From NCBI RefSeq assembly GCF_018860805.1, contig NZ_JAHKQR010000003.1, forward strand, positions 496,001 to 560,000: DNA of 64,000 nucleotides, given 5' to 3'. Under the pieces are notes generated by a model. It did no database searches. It had not been told where the DNA came from and saw nothing but the letters and a program-made list of their open reading frames with translations. Positions 37,212 through 44,124 of this stretch are shown here, piece after piece (position 1 is the stretch's first letter; each line of letters begins with the position of its first letter). The stretch is from Aestuariibacter sp. A3R04. Its GTDB lineage: Bacteria > Pseudomonadota > Gammaproteobacteria > Enterobacterales > Alteromonadaceae. Made by a program: the position numbers and the translations under genes.

Positions 37212-37274
37212 CAAAACAATCTTGCTGAGCGGTTTACGCTTCGCTCCAACCGCCCGCAAATTGTGGCGTTATAC
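37206..37274 (+). repeat. attC site 3
   Basis: About 69 bp, from R'' GCCTAAC (37206-37212) to R' GTTATAC (37268-37274). R'' is the exact complement of GTTAGGC at the end of attC2. Upper stem AGCGGTTTACGCTTCGCT is clear. Confidence 0.88.
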
Positions 37275-37289
37275 ATTTCGAGGCACTAA

Positions 37290-37943
37290 ATGAACAAGGA
37301 AGAAATCCCCAGAATTGCAAAAGAAGCCCTTTCTGAGATTTTAAGTGAATCTGGTGGTATTCTGTATAGCAGCCACGAAACGCTAAGATCTGGTGATGTG
37401 TACTTACTTGGTTTTAACCCTGGTGGCTCTGGCGGAAATCCTGTTGAGCAAAGCATTAACTCCATGCTCACAAACACAGATAATTCCTATCTTGATGAAT
37501 GTTGGGAAAGTCATAGCGGTGCATGGGATAGCGGTAAAGCTCCTCTTCAAAAAAAAATTCAGTGGATTCTTGAAAGTCTTGGATTAAATACAAGAGATGT
37601 GTGTGCAAGTAATCTAATTTTCCTTCAAAGTCGGAAGGCAAGTGACATAAGCTTTTCGCTCGCAAAAAAGTGTTGGCCTGTTCATGATGCAATACTAAAC
37701 ATTATCAAACCAAAACTTATAATCGTTTTTGGCAACTCCAAAGTTTCTCCCTACAGATATTTACACTCTATGTTCGGTGGAGATGAAGAGCATTTCCCGT
37801 CAGGGCACGGCAATTGGTCGCTTAAGGGGTTTAGTTGCGAAATCAATGGTCGCTCCGTATATGTTGCAGGCCTTCCACATTTAAGCCGCTACTCACCAAT
37901 AGGCAAAAAAGAGGTTGTTGAGTGGCTATCAAAACAAATATAA
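37290..37943 (+). CDS. Uracil-DNA-glycosylase-like superfamily protein (integron cassette 4)
   Basis: A 217-aa protein with an N-terminal VYLLGFNPGGSGGNP (near residue 36) and a C-terminal VAGLPHLSRYS (near residue 198). These sit where UDG-superfamily enzymes carry their GxxPG water-activating loop and HPS leucine-loop motif. A central KPKLIIVFGNSKVSPY is also typical of that fold. It may excise damaged bases or only bind DNA; this is inference from motifs. The cassette's attC follows the stop codon but is split by transposable elements. Confidence 0.6.
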   Translation: MNKEEIPRIAKEALSEILSESGGILYSSHETLRSGDVYLLGFNPGGSGGNPVEQSINSMLTNTDNSYLDECWESHSGAWDSGKAPLQKKIQWILESLGLNTRDVCASNLIFLQSRKASDISFSLAKKCWPVHDAILNIIKPKLIIVFGNSKVSPYRYLHSMFGGDEEHFPSGHGNWSLKGFSCEINGRSVYVAGLPHLSRYSPIGKKEVVEWLSKQI

Positions 37944-37959
37944 CACATATGAGCCCAAC
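37938..37959 (+). repeat. Left half of split attC site 4
   Basis: ATATAAC (37938-37944) matches the complement of GTTATAC at the end of attC3 with one mismatch, so it is R'' of cassette 4. GCCCAAC (37953-37959) is the L'' box. Its exact reverse complement GTTGGGC is found at 41544-41550, directly before a core site, so the other half of this attC is about 3.6 kb away. Confidence 0.8.
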
Positions 37960-37969
37960 CCCCGTTAAT

Positions 37970-38426
37970 AGGTAATAACAATTCTCTGGCTGCGTCAGCA
38001 GCCAGTTCAAGTCCCTGTGCTAAACCTCTTAACTTCATCTGTCATGGTCATCGTCAGGCATCGCCTGCGGCAAACACATATATGACTGGCCGGTTACCGG
38101 GCTCTCTTAGTGCGATCTCATCGCTGCCTGCTGCCGGGCAATCCGTGGCGGGCGCAGGGGCACTAGACATTCATCGGTTAACCTGATGCTGGCACTATTC
38201 AAAACGTAATGGCTGATTATTCTCGCCAGTTAGTGGAAGGCTCAGTGCAGGTGCAAGCGATTTAGCACAGGGTATTGTTGCGCAACAGGCGGATGTCTAA
38301 TCAAAGCGTGGTGGTTGTGGACACCGGTATAGTTCATCACATTGCAGGTTCACATGCCTAAATAAGTGATAAACATGATACTCGCCATTCGACCAGTTAG
38401 ATTTTCAGCTCATCCGCCTGCGCGAC
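37970..38426. other. Structured noncoding end of the IS110 element; possible guide (bridge) RNA region
   Basis: There is no supported gene in this 450-bp stretch. It is rich in short hairpins, for example CTGGCTGC-GTCA-GCAGCCAG (37986-38005), CAGGC-ATC-GCCTG (near 38057) and GGCCGGTTACCGGGC (near 38088). IS110-family elements encode a guide RNA in a noncoding end, so this 3' end is a candidate. The assignment is inference from family knowledge. Confidence 0.4.
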
Positions 38427-39473
38427 TTACCCTGCTAAAAAGCGTTCACTGTCGAACACCGTTTTATTCTTCAACATATAATACATGCATCGCCCGAGTT
38501 TATGGGCCAGGGCCGAGAGTGCTTTTGCTTTACTCATGCGCTTTTGTAACTTAGCGAGATATGCTTGTGCACGTGGGTTGCCTTTCAAGAACAACACCGC
38601 TGCTTCCGAGAATGCCCACTTAAGATGTGCATTACCGATTTTATTGCCCTGAGTACCGTATGTTTTGCCTGCTGATTCTGCTTTGCATTTGACCAGCCGT
38701 GAATAGTAGGCGAACTTCTGAACACTCTCAAAGCGCTGGATATTGCCAATCTCGTAAAGAATCGTCAGAGCCAGAACCCGTCCGACACCCGGCAATGAAC
38801 GTAGCAGATGATAGTCACGGCCGTTGTCATTTTTAGTTATCTTCTCTACATAACATTCGATACTGCTAACTTCATGGTCATAAATTTCAATCAGACGCAG
38901 ATTCATATCCACACTGCGTTGTACCAGTGGGTCAGGAAAATAGCCGCGCATAGCATCCCGGCCCGTGGTGTAACTTAAATCTGATTTTTCGGGAAGTGAC
39001 AGGTTGTACTGGGCAAGCGCATTCTTAACAAAGGCTTTTAATTCAGCACTGTGGCGCATGGCATGGGTTCGTCTTCGTAATAAGTCCCGGATAGCCCGTT
39101 TTTCCTTCGGATAAACATAAGCCAGAGGGAAATTGCCGCCCCGCATAAGCTTGGCAATTTTATACGCGTCAATTTTATCATTTTTGGTTTTGCCGCCATG
39201 AATAGCTTTCATGTACAAGGCGTGACCAAGTATAAAGTCGATGTTGTGCTGTTCGCAAAAATCACTGAGCCAATACCAGCAATGCATACATTCGGCACCG
39301 ACAACAATATTCCCCAGATAGGGAGAAAGTAGTGTTAAAAGCTGTTCAGGCGAGTCTTTAATCTTCTTGTGAACCAGAATGTCGCCACGTTCATCGAGGA
39401 TGCAAACGTAGAGCATTCGCGCATGAAGATCGATTCCGCAGTAAAAAGGATGTAAGTTAGTATAAAATTGCAT
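38427..39473 (-). CDS. IS110-family transposase (DEDD recombinase)
   Basis: A 348-aa transposase, full length for the family. The N-terminal RuvC-like DEDD domain starts YCGIDLHARMLYVCILDERG (Asp near residue 15), continues with VVGAECMHCWYWL and has KTKNDKIDAYKIAKLMRGG (Asp near 98-101). The C-terminal transposase_20 domain has LLRSLPGVGRVLALTILYEIG and a Ser-bearing block around GKTYGTQGNKIGNAHLKWAF. No frameshift is seen, so the enzyme is probably active. Confidence 0.95.
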   Translation of the reverse strand: MQFYTNLHPFYCGIDLHARMLYVCILDERGDILVHKKIKDSPEQLLTLLSPYLGNIVVGAECMHCWYWLSDFCEQHNIDFILGHALYMKAIHGGKTKNDKIDAYKIAKLMRGGNFPLAYVYPKEKRAIRDLLRRRTHAMRHSAELKAFVKNALAQYNLSLPEKSDLSYTTGRDAMRGYFPDPLVQRSVDMNLRLIEIYDHEVSSIECYVEKITKNDNGRDYHLLRSLPGVGRVLALTILYEIGNIQRFESVQKFAYYSRLVKCKAESAGKTYGTQGNKIGNAHLKWAFSEAAVLFLKGNPRAQAYLAKLQKRMSKAKALSALAHKLGRCMYYMLKNKTVFDSERFLAG

Positions 39474-39499
39474 TGAGTCTTCTCCGTTTTGGTTTGGTC

Positions 39500-39542
39500 G
39501 CCTTCCAGCTTAGCCAAGAAATTGGCTAAGCTGGGGAGAAGG
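39500..39542 (-). repeat. Strong hairpin just upstream of the IS110 transposase
   Basis: CCAGCTTAGCCAA (39505-39517) and TTGGCTAAGCTGG (39522-39534) form a perfect 13-bp stem over GAAA, extended by GCCTTC/GAAGGC. It lies about 30 bp upstream of the transposase start and may be part of the element's regulatory or guide RNA, or limit read-in transcription. Confidence 0.65.
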
Positions 39543-39573
39543 CTCAATAAGTATCAAATTGCTTAAGAGTTTA

Positions 39574-39790
39574 TCATGCAAGTACTCGGCTTAGTCTCAG
39601 CTTTGGATTAACTGATGTGAGAACCACTTCTTTAGCGATAGCCCATATGTAGGCTGCCATTTCTCGAGCAATCGCGGTAATGATAAAGTTGTAGTGTTTA
39701 CCCTTTTTACTCATACGCTGATAGCGTTTGCAAAGACGCAGCTGTGCGCCCCCTCAATCAGTAAACGCCTTCGAAGGTGCTTCTACGACC
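39574..39790 (-). pseudogene. C-terminal remnant of another IS110-family transposase
   Basis: On the minus strand, 39790 down to about 39740 encodes KHLRRRLLIEGAHS, and after a frameshift the sequence continues RYQRMSKKGKHYNFIITAIA, REMAAYIWAIAKEV and a TGA stop at 39574-39576. These blocks are typical of the transposase_20 C-terminus. It differs from the neighbouring intact element, so it is an older, decayed insertion. Confidence 0.75.
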
Positions 39791-39799
39791 TGTTAGCAG

Positions 39800-40068
39800 T
39801 GCCTTCATCACGTATAAAGTTAACCCACGAAAATGCGGGGGCTAGCATTTCACAGGGAGTCATTGTGTCTAGGCAGTAAAAAGAGCACCATTACCCAACT
39901 GTAAAATAGTTTTACAATTACCCGCATAAGGGTCATCTATTTTTACACTTTCGCGAATCGATTTGAGGAGGGGGGAGTAAAAACCTATAAAAAACAACGT
40001 GAAAAGATTCTTGGCGTATTTATTGCTTTTGGGTAATCGCTTTGCAGTCTTTCTAACTGGGGATAAAA
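39800..40068. other. Noncoding stretch upstream of the PEP-CTERM gene
   Basis: No gene supported. A small inverted repeat GTAAAA-TAG-TTTTAC lies at 39901-39915 and a second TTTTTACA at about 39940. These may be promoter or regulator sites for the PEP-CTERM gene. Confidence 0.4.
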
Positions 40069-40647
40069 ATGAAAAAAGTTCTAGGCCTAATGTTACTGAT
40101 GTCGGCTTTTTCAGTGAACGCCACCTTGATAGATTTTTCAACCGTTGATTCGTATCATAATGGCGTTGCGATTGAGCGGATTGGGGATGTTACTTTTAGT
40201 TTCGAAGTAGCACCATCCCATCCCGATGGATTTCATCAATTCTCAGGTTACGCATTTAATGCTTATGGAGAAAGTGGAGAATATTTTACTTTTGATAGTG
40301 CTGTAACTCTTAACAGTTTAGATCTCACAATAGATCCGAGTTGCTGTGGTTCTTTTATGTCAGAATTAACAATCAGCCTATTTGATGATAGTAACTTCCT
40401 TTTATCCTCTGTTGTAGCAGACACACAAAACTGGGTTACATATGGGTTTAATGTCTCGGGAGTGAAAACGGTATTGTTCGATGGGTTTACTGACCCAGGA
40501 CTTATTAGAGATGGTAGGCCTATAGCACATTTTGGTCTCGATAACATTTCCTATAATGTCGCAGCTGTCCCTGAGTCGGCATCACTTGCTCTTCTGAGTT
40601 TTGGGCTAGCTGGAATTGGTTTCTCTAGAAGAAAGAAAAAGGCCTAG
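40069..40647 (+). CDS. PEP-CTERM sorting domain protein
   Basis: A 192-aa exported protein. The signal peptide is MKKVLGLMLLMSAFSVNA. The C-terminus has a PEP-CTERM tail: VPESASLALLSFGLAGIGFSRRKKKA, i.e. VPE motif, membrane helix and basic end, split here for length as VPES, a hydrophobic stretch and RRKKK. The middle is beta-rich with DSYHNGVAIERIGDVTFSF. Such proteins are processed by an exosortase (EpsH type), which is not encoded in this window. It lies between two insertion remnants and may have arrived with them. Confidence 0.85.
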   Translation: MKKVLGLMLLMSAFSVNATLIDFSTVDSYHNGVAIERIGDVTFSFEVAPSHPDGFHQFSGYAFNAYGESGEYFTFDSAVTLNSLDLTIDPSCCGSFMSELTISLFDDSNFLLSSVVADTQNWVTYGFNVSGVKTVLFDGFTDPGLIRDGRPIAHFGLDNISYNVAAVPESASLALLSFGLAGIGFSRRKKKA

Positions 40648-40678
40648 CAATAAAAAGCTTAGTCGGAAGATATATTTG

Positions 40679-40705
40679 AGCCCAGATATTTAACTGGGCT
40701 TTTTT
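40679..40705 (+). terminator. Intrinsic terminator after the PEP-CTERM gene
   Basis: AGCCCAG pairs with CTGGGCT over 8 nt and is followed by TTTTT. Confidence 0.9.
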
Positions 40706-40758
40706 ATGCGCAGCCAAAGCCTTCAATCGGTTATGCTTATCGTCTGGTAAACGTATGG

Positions 40759-41439
40759 TTAAGTGGACAGGCTTTTACGACCTAACTGACCAAACCCTGG
40801 GTAACGCGCCTTGGCATTAGCTGAAGGATAAAAAGACTTGTTGCTGCGCCACTTAGATTGCCCCTGTTCACGAAAGCCAACTTCACCCCGGACACGTCCA
40901 AGCCAGAACCAACCAAGCTTTTCAACTTCACGGAACCAGGTGTTTCGGTAGCCTGCATCAGTGACAATAAGCGGACAACAGCGCTGAGGCAGAATGGCTG
41001 CTAATTCTCGTAACAAGGGATTATGACTGACCGGAGAATTGTATTGAGAAAATGGAAATACCCGTTCGTAGAGAATGACCGAGCGGCCCTCAAAACTTAC
41101 TGATGCACGCAGAGTTTGATGGCGCATTTGCTCTCGTACATCAGACCAGCCAATGAGTATTATTGGCATTGGATTCGCCCCGCAGAGAAGCCTTGCATGC
41201 CAGCGATAAATATCGAATCTCTCGTTGTGCAAAGCGTGATTACCAAGCAGCCGGTCAATCCGTTTAATGTTGTGCTTCGCGGCAACCGTCCCGGTGATAT
41301 TGCGGCCCAATTCGGTAAGCGACAGTTGCTGTCCATCAAGCAACGATTGCACAGCAACCATTAAAGAAGATAGACGTTTTTGATGTAAATTCGGGCATTG
41401 ATTTTTGAGTAAATCATGTAAGATAGATATATCACGCAT
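40759..41439 (-). pseudogene. Truncated IS10-like (IS4-family) transposase
   Basis: About 226 residues resemble the N-terminal half of IS10 transposase (402 aa): ISILHDLLKNQCPNLHQKRL, LSLTELGRNI, KHNIKRIDRLLGN, a DDE Asp in ILIGWSDVREQ, and LIVTDAGYRNTWF with the second Asp. The reading frame ends at a stop at 40759 and the C-terminal part with the DDE Glu is missing. The natural start is ATG 41439, not 41490. Confidence 0.88.
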
Positions 41440-41542
41440 GGTGTGTTGTTCTGGTATGTTTTTGGCGAAATGAATTAGATCAAATTGCACTATGCGTGTC
41501 TATATTATTGAATCTGCTTTAATTTATGAGGGGATTCGTTAG
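40759..41542 (-). mobile_element. Remnant of an IS10-like element
   Basis: The 5' end is preserved: the minus-strand sequence CTAACGAATCCCCTCATAA at 41542 downwards resembles the IS10 terminal repeat CTGATGAATCCCCTAATGA. The other end is deleted near the PEP-CTERM terminator. Its intact end lies one base before the right half of attC4. Confidence 0.75.
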
Positions 41543-41543
41543 A

Positions 41544-41557
41544 GTTGGGCGTTATGC
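41544..41557 (+). repeat. Right half of split attC site 4
   Basis: GTTGGGC (41544-41550, L') followed directly by GTTATGC (41551-41557, R'). L' is the exact complement of GCCCAAC at 37953. R' defines the start of cassette 5, whose own R'' (GCATAAC, 42011) is its exact complement. Confidence 0.8.
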
Positions 41558-41580
41558 ACTAGGGATACATAGGAGCTTTT

Positions 41581-42016
41581 ATGGATAAAAAATCGTGCCT
41601 TAATCTATTTAGCTTTACCTATCGTGTGGTTTTTCTATCTGTTCTTTGTCGGAATATTTGTCTGGTTTAGCTACAACCCAATGAGTTTTATTCTGGAGCA
41701 TTTTCAGAGCTTCATTCGTAACCACGAACAGCTTTATTATCTTTTGCTCGGCTTCCATGATGTTTTAATCAATATGGCCATATCACTACCGTTTGCCTAT
41801 GGCGCTACAAAACTAATCAAAACCAATTTGTTAAAGCCTTTACTGTTTGCGGCGTTTATTGTCTTTGTTTTTATGCACTGGCATATGATTAGAAACCTTA
41901 TACAGTTTTCAGGCAACGATGTTGTTTATAGAACCATCATTATTTTGGGGTATGCGGTTCAATTGCCATTAGCGTACGGTTGTGTCAGTTTTTTTCAGCA
42001 GCGTGCAAGTGCATAA
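41581..42016 (+). CDS. Small membrane protein, possible frameshift near start (integron cassette 5)
   Basis: A hypothetical protein with three to four hydrophobic helices (for example ALPIVWFFYLFFVGIFVWF, LLGFHDVLINMAISLPFAYG, PLLFAAFIVFVFMHW and IIILGYAVQLPLAYG). The best start by ribosome-site logic is ATG 41581, preceded by AGGAG at 5 bp, but it is out of frame with the main frame by one base. Removing one A from the A6 tract at 41587-41592 gives a continuous frame of about 144 residues. Otherwise translation must start at GTG 41624 without a good ribosome site. No known domain is recognised. Confidence 0.6.
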
Positions 42017-42121
42017 CAAAGCGCTTAACACGTGTGCCACTGCGTGCCACACTGGGACACAAACGCAGCGGTGCTTCGCAATGTTACCGCTGCATTTGTG
42101 CCCGTTAGCTTAGCGTTAGCA
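42011..42121 (+). repeat. attC site 5
   Basis: About 111 bp, from GCATAAC (42011-42017) to GTTAGCA (42115-42121). It is closely similar to attC1, sharing GCATAACAA, GCGCTTAAC, TGGGACACAAA, TTTGTGCCCGTTAGCTTAGC. R'' complements the start of cassette 5 exactly. The last base of R' departs from the GTTRRRY consensus. Confidence 0.88.
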
Positions 42122-42137
42122 CAACCAAGGATTGAGC

Positions 42138-42514
42138 ATGGAATTAACTGTACACCAGCAAATTTACTACTCTAATAAAGAGTTGGTATGTAGTGGTATA
42201 GTGAATTTGTTTATCCTCCGTCTAAAGATATCGTTGACCGCCTTGCAGATACCTATATCAGCGACGACCTCGGTGAACTAAAAATAATAAAAGAGGATAA
42301 CAAGGTATTTTTAGATCAGGGCGTGTGGACAGCGGAAGTAGATAAAAAAGTAAATCAGGATGGAAGCAATGCTTTATTTGTCATCGGCGCAGGGTTGTTA
42401 AGCTTGGAATTCGTTATTGGTGAGGAAGAAGGCGTAAGCGTGTTAACGCTTTCTGATGGCCAACACAACTACACGTTTCGAGCAGTTTCACAGCCCAATG
42501 ATTCAGGATCGTAA
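42138..42514 (+). pseudogene. Frameshifted hypothetical gene (integron cassette 6)
   Basis: ATG 42138 follows AAGGA and encodes MELTVHQQIYYSNKELVCSG. The frame then shifts near 42205 (GTGAATTTGTTTATCC) and continues as VYPPSKDIVDRLADTYISDD through to QPNDSGS at 42514. Together they form one protein of about 125 residues in two frames, so the gene is broken or needs frameshifting. No domain was recognised. No attC was found after it. Confidence 0.6.
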
Positions 42515-42682
42515 CTTTTTGTACAAGGCTCGTTATTAACTCCGCCTTTAACGCCTATTTTTATATAGCCACCAGGGTTAGTGTACAAAAAGCCTTATCT
42601 TACGTGAAAAGCAGCTTTACACGGTCAACATGTTTGATTACCCGGCACTGGGCCGAACTGTTGATCAAGAATGCGTTGAATT
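42515..42682. other. Noncoding stretch at the right end of the cassette array
   Basis: No gene or clear attC seen. TTTTTGTACA at 42516 and TGTACAAAAA at 42581 form an inverted repeat of 10 bp separated by about 55 bp, which may mark the ends of a small excised or decayed element. Confidence 0.35.
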
Positions 42683-43170
42683 TAAAGGTTCAATTAATTC
42701 GCGAGTTACCCGATAGCCTTCAATGGACAGTGACTGGTAGGCGTCTGTAACATATTTGTCTTCCACTTCGGCCATGTAGGTTTGGATGTCGATGGTTTGG
42801 TGTGGTTGTTCTGGAAAGTGCGCGATAATGCTTTCACGCATTTACGCCCACATGAACCTTATGTGATTAACATAGGGTGACACATCTCTACGACCAAAGT
42901 TCACCTGCACTTTCTATGCGAAAGGATCTTCTTCCGGCACTTTCAAATCGGCCGGCAATCACGCTGTGGTTACCGGCGAGTAAAACAGACAATACGTCGG
43001 ATGCATCTGTCACCATCGATAAGGCAGTATGCATTTGAATGGGCGCATTTTGAAACTGATTCGCCGAAGAATAGACAAGCGCTGCTGCTAAGCTGTAAAC
43101 ATTGAGTCCGTTCAGGTTTTCAATGTATTCTGGATACGCAAAATACCCGTGCGTATGGCTGCAATTTGTG
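42683..43170 (-). pseudogene. Decayed Fic-family protein gene
   Basis: The minus strand encodes YPEYIENLNGLNVYSL and TDASDVLSVLLAGNHSVIAG, then after a frameshift RRDVSPYVNHIRFMWA, a TAA stop, MRESIIAHFPEQPHQTIDIQ and EVEDKYVTDAYQSLSIEGYR, ending at a stop near 42683. These blocks are typical of the region before the Fic catalytic domain in large Fic proteins that have an N-terminal AbiEi-like part. The HPFxxGNGR catalytic motif is absent. At least one frameshift and one stop make this a pseudogene. Confidence 0.75.
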
Positions 43171-43221
43171 TTTATACTGACTATTAATATTTTGTATGAT
43201 TTGCTCGTTTAAGTTAGTTGG

Positions 43222-44124
43222 ATGGCGCTTATGTACACGGTGTTAGTCGTTGATGATTCACCTGATTCCCTTAGCTTAATTAACGATATTCTTGAAAAGG
43301 AAGGTATTAGTACGTTGGTCGCGCTAGAAGGCGGCCAGGCAATCACTATCGCCGAGCAAATCAAGCCCGATATTATTCTACTTGATGCTATGATGCCCAA
43401 AATAGATGGCTTCGAAACATGCGTGCGGCTCAAACAAAATCGCGAGCTACAGCATATTCCTGTTATCTTCATGACAGGATTAACCGATTCAAAGAGTACC
43501 CTCAAAGGCCTGAACGCTGGAGGTGTAGATTATATTGTTAAACCTGTAAATCCGGATGAACTGGTAGCGCGCATTAAAATCCACGCGAACAATGCGCAAA
43601 TAACCTCCAGCGCGCAACAAGCTTTGGATTCTATGGGGCAAAACCTCTTCGCAGTCAATCAAGTGGGAGAGTTGCTATGGGCTACTCCGCAAACCCACGA
43701 TTTTTTATCTAATATTCCTCTGGCAGACGATTGGTTTCACGAGAGTTTAATTCCTGCGGTTAAGCATATTCTGTCTCACGATGAATTAAAGACAGTGACA
43801 CAGAGTGTGGCCTATAAAGGTGGTGGGTGTGAACTCGCGTTCGTGTCGCAGCGTGAAAATGGCGATAGCACGTTTAGAGTTAATCACGCAGTTAAAGTGA
43901 TGTCTGGCGAGGAGAAACTGAAAACAACGCTCAATCTGACAGGCCGTGAGTCTGAAGTGCTGTACTGGTTATCGAACGGTAAAACCAATAAAGAGATTGC
44001 GCATATTCTGGATATCGGACCACGTACCGTAAACAAACATTTAGAACAGGTTTTTGCAAAATTAGGCGTAGAAAACCGTACAACAGCGGCGGGTATCGCG
44101 ATACGCGCCCTAGCGGTTAACTAG
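43222..44124 (+). CDS. Response regulator with receiver and LuxR-type DNA-binding domain
   Basis: Receiver domain at residues 1-125 with acidic pair VVDDSPD, phospho-Asp in IILLDAMMPKIDG (near D55), Thr in IFMTGL and Lys in YIVKPVN. After a linker of about 100 residues without a recognised domain comes a LuxR helix-turn-helix (LTGRESEVLYWLSNGKTNKEIAHIL, near residues 240-295). It converges with the hybrid kinase gene, overlapping it by 4 bp, and is probably its partner. It lies between the cassette array and the guanidine genes, so control of those genes is plausible but unproven. Confidence 0.92.
   Translation: MALMYTVLVVDDSPDSLSLINDILEKEGISTLVALEGGQAITIAEQIKPDIILLDAMMPKIDGFETCVRLKQNRELQHIPVIFMTGLTDSKSTLKGLNAGGVDYIVKPVNPDELVARIKIHANNAQITSSAQQALDSMGQNLFAVNQVGELLWATPQTHDFLSNIPLADDWFHESLIPAVKHILSHDELKTVTQSVAYKGGGCELAFVSQRENGDSTFRVNHAVKVMSGEEKLKTTLNLTGRESEVLYWLSNGKTNKEIAHILDIGPRTVNKHLEQVFAKLGVENRTTAAGIAIRALAVN

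Larger units (their letters stand above)
37960..39543 (-). mobile_element. IS110/IS1111-family insertion sequence inserted in an attC site
   Basis: The element contains one transposase gene (38427-39473, minus) flanked by long noncoding ends: about 450 bp on the 3' side and about 70 bp on the 5' side. Its left side abuts the broken attC4 half-site. The IS1111-attC subgroup of this family is known to insert specifically into attC sites. Exact ends were not determined because these elements lack clear terminal repeats and target duplications. Confidence 0.65.

Noticed and set aside
38366..38554. 62-aa plus-strand frame at the 3' end of the IS110 transposase
   Set aside because: Antisense overlap with the transposase and no protein features.
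39694..39879. 61-aa plus-strand frame right of the IS110 element
   Set aside because: The opposite strand carries an IS110 transposase C-terminal remnant that explains the sequence.
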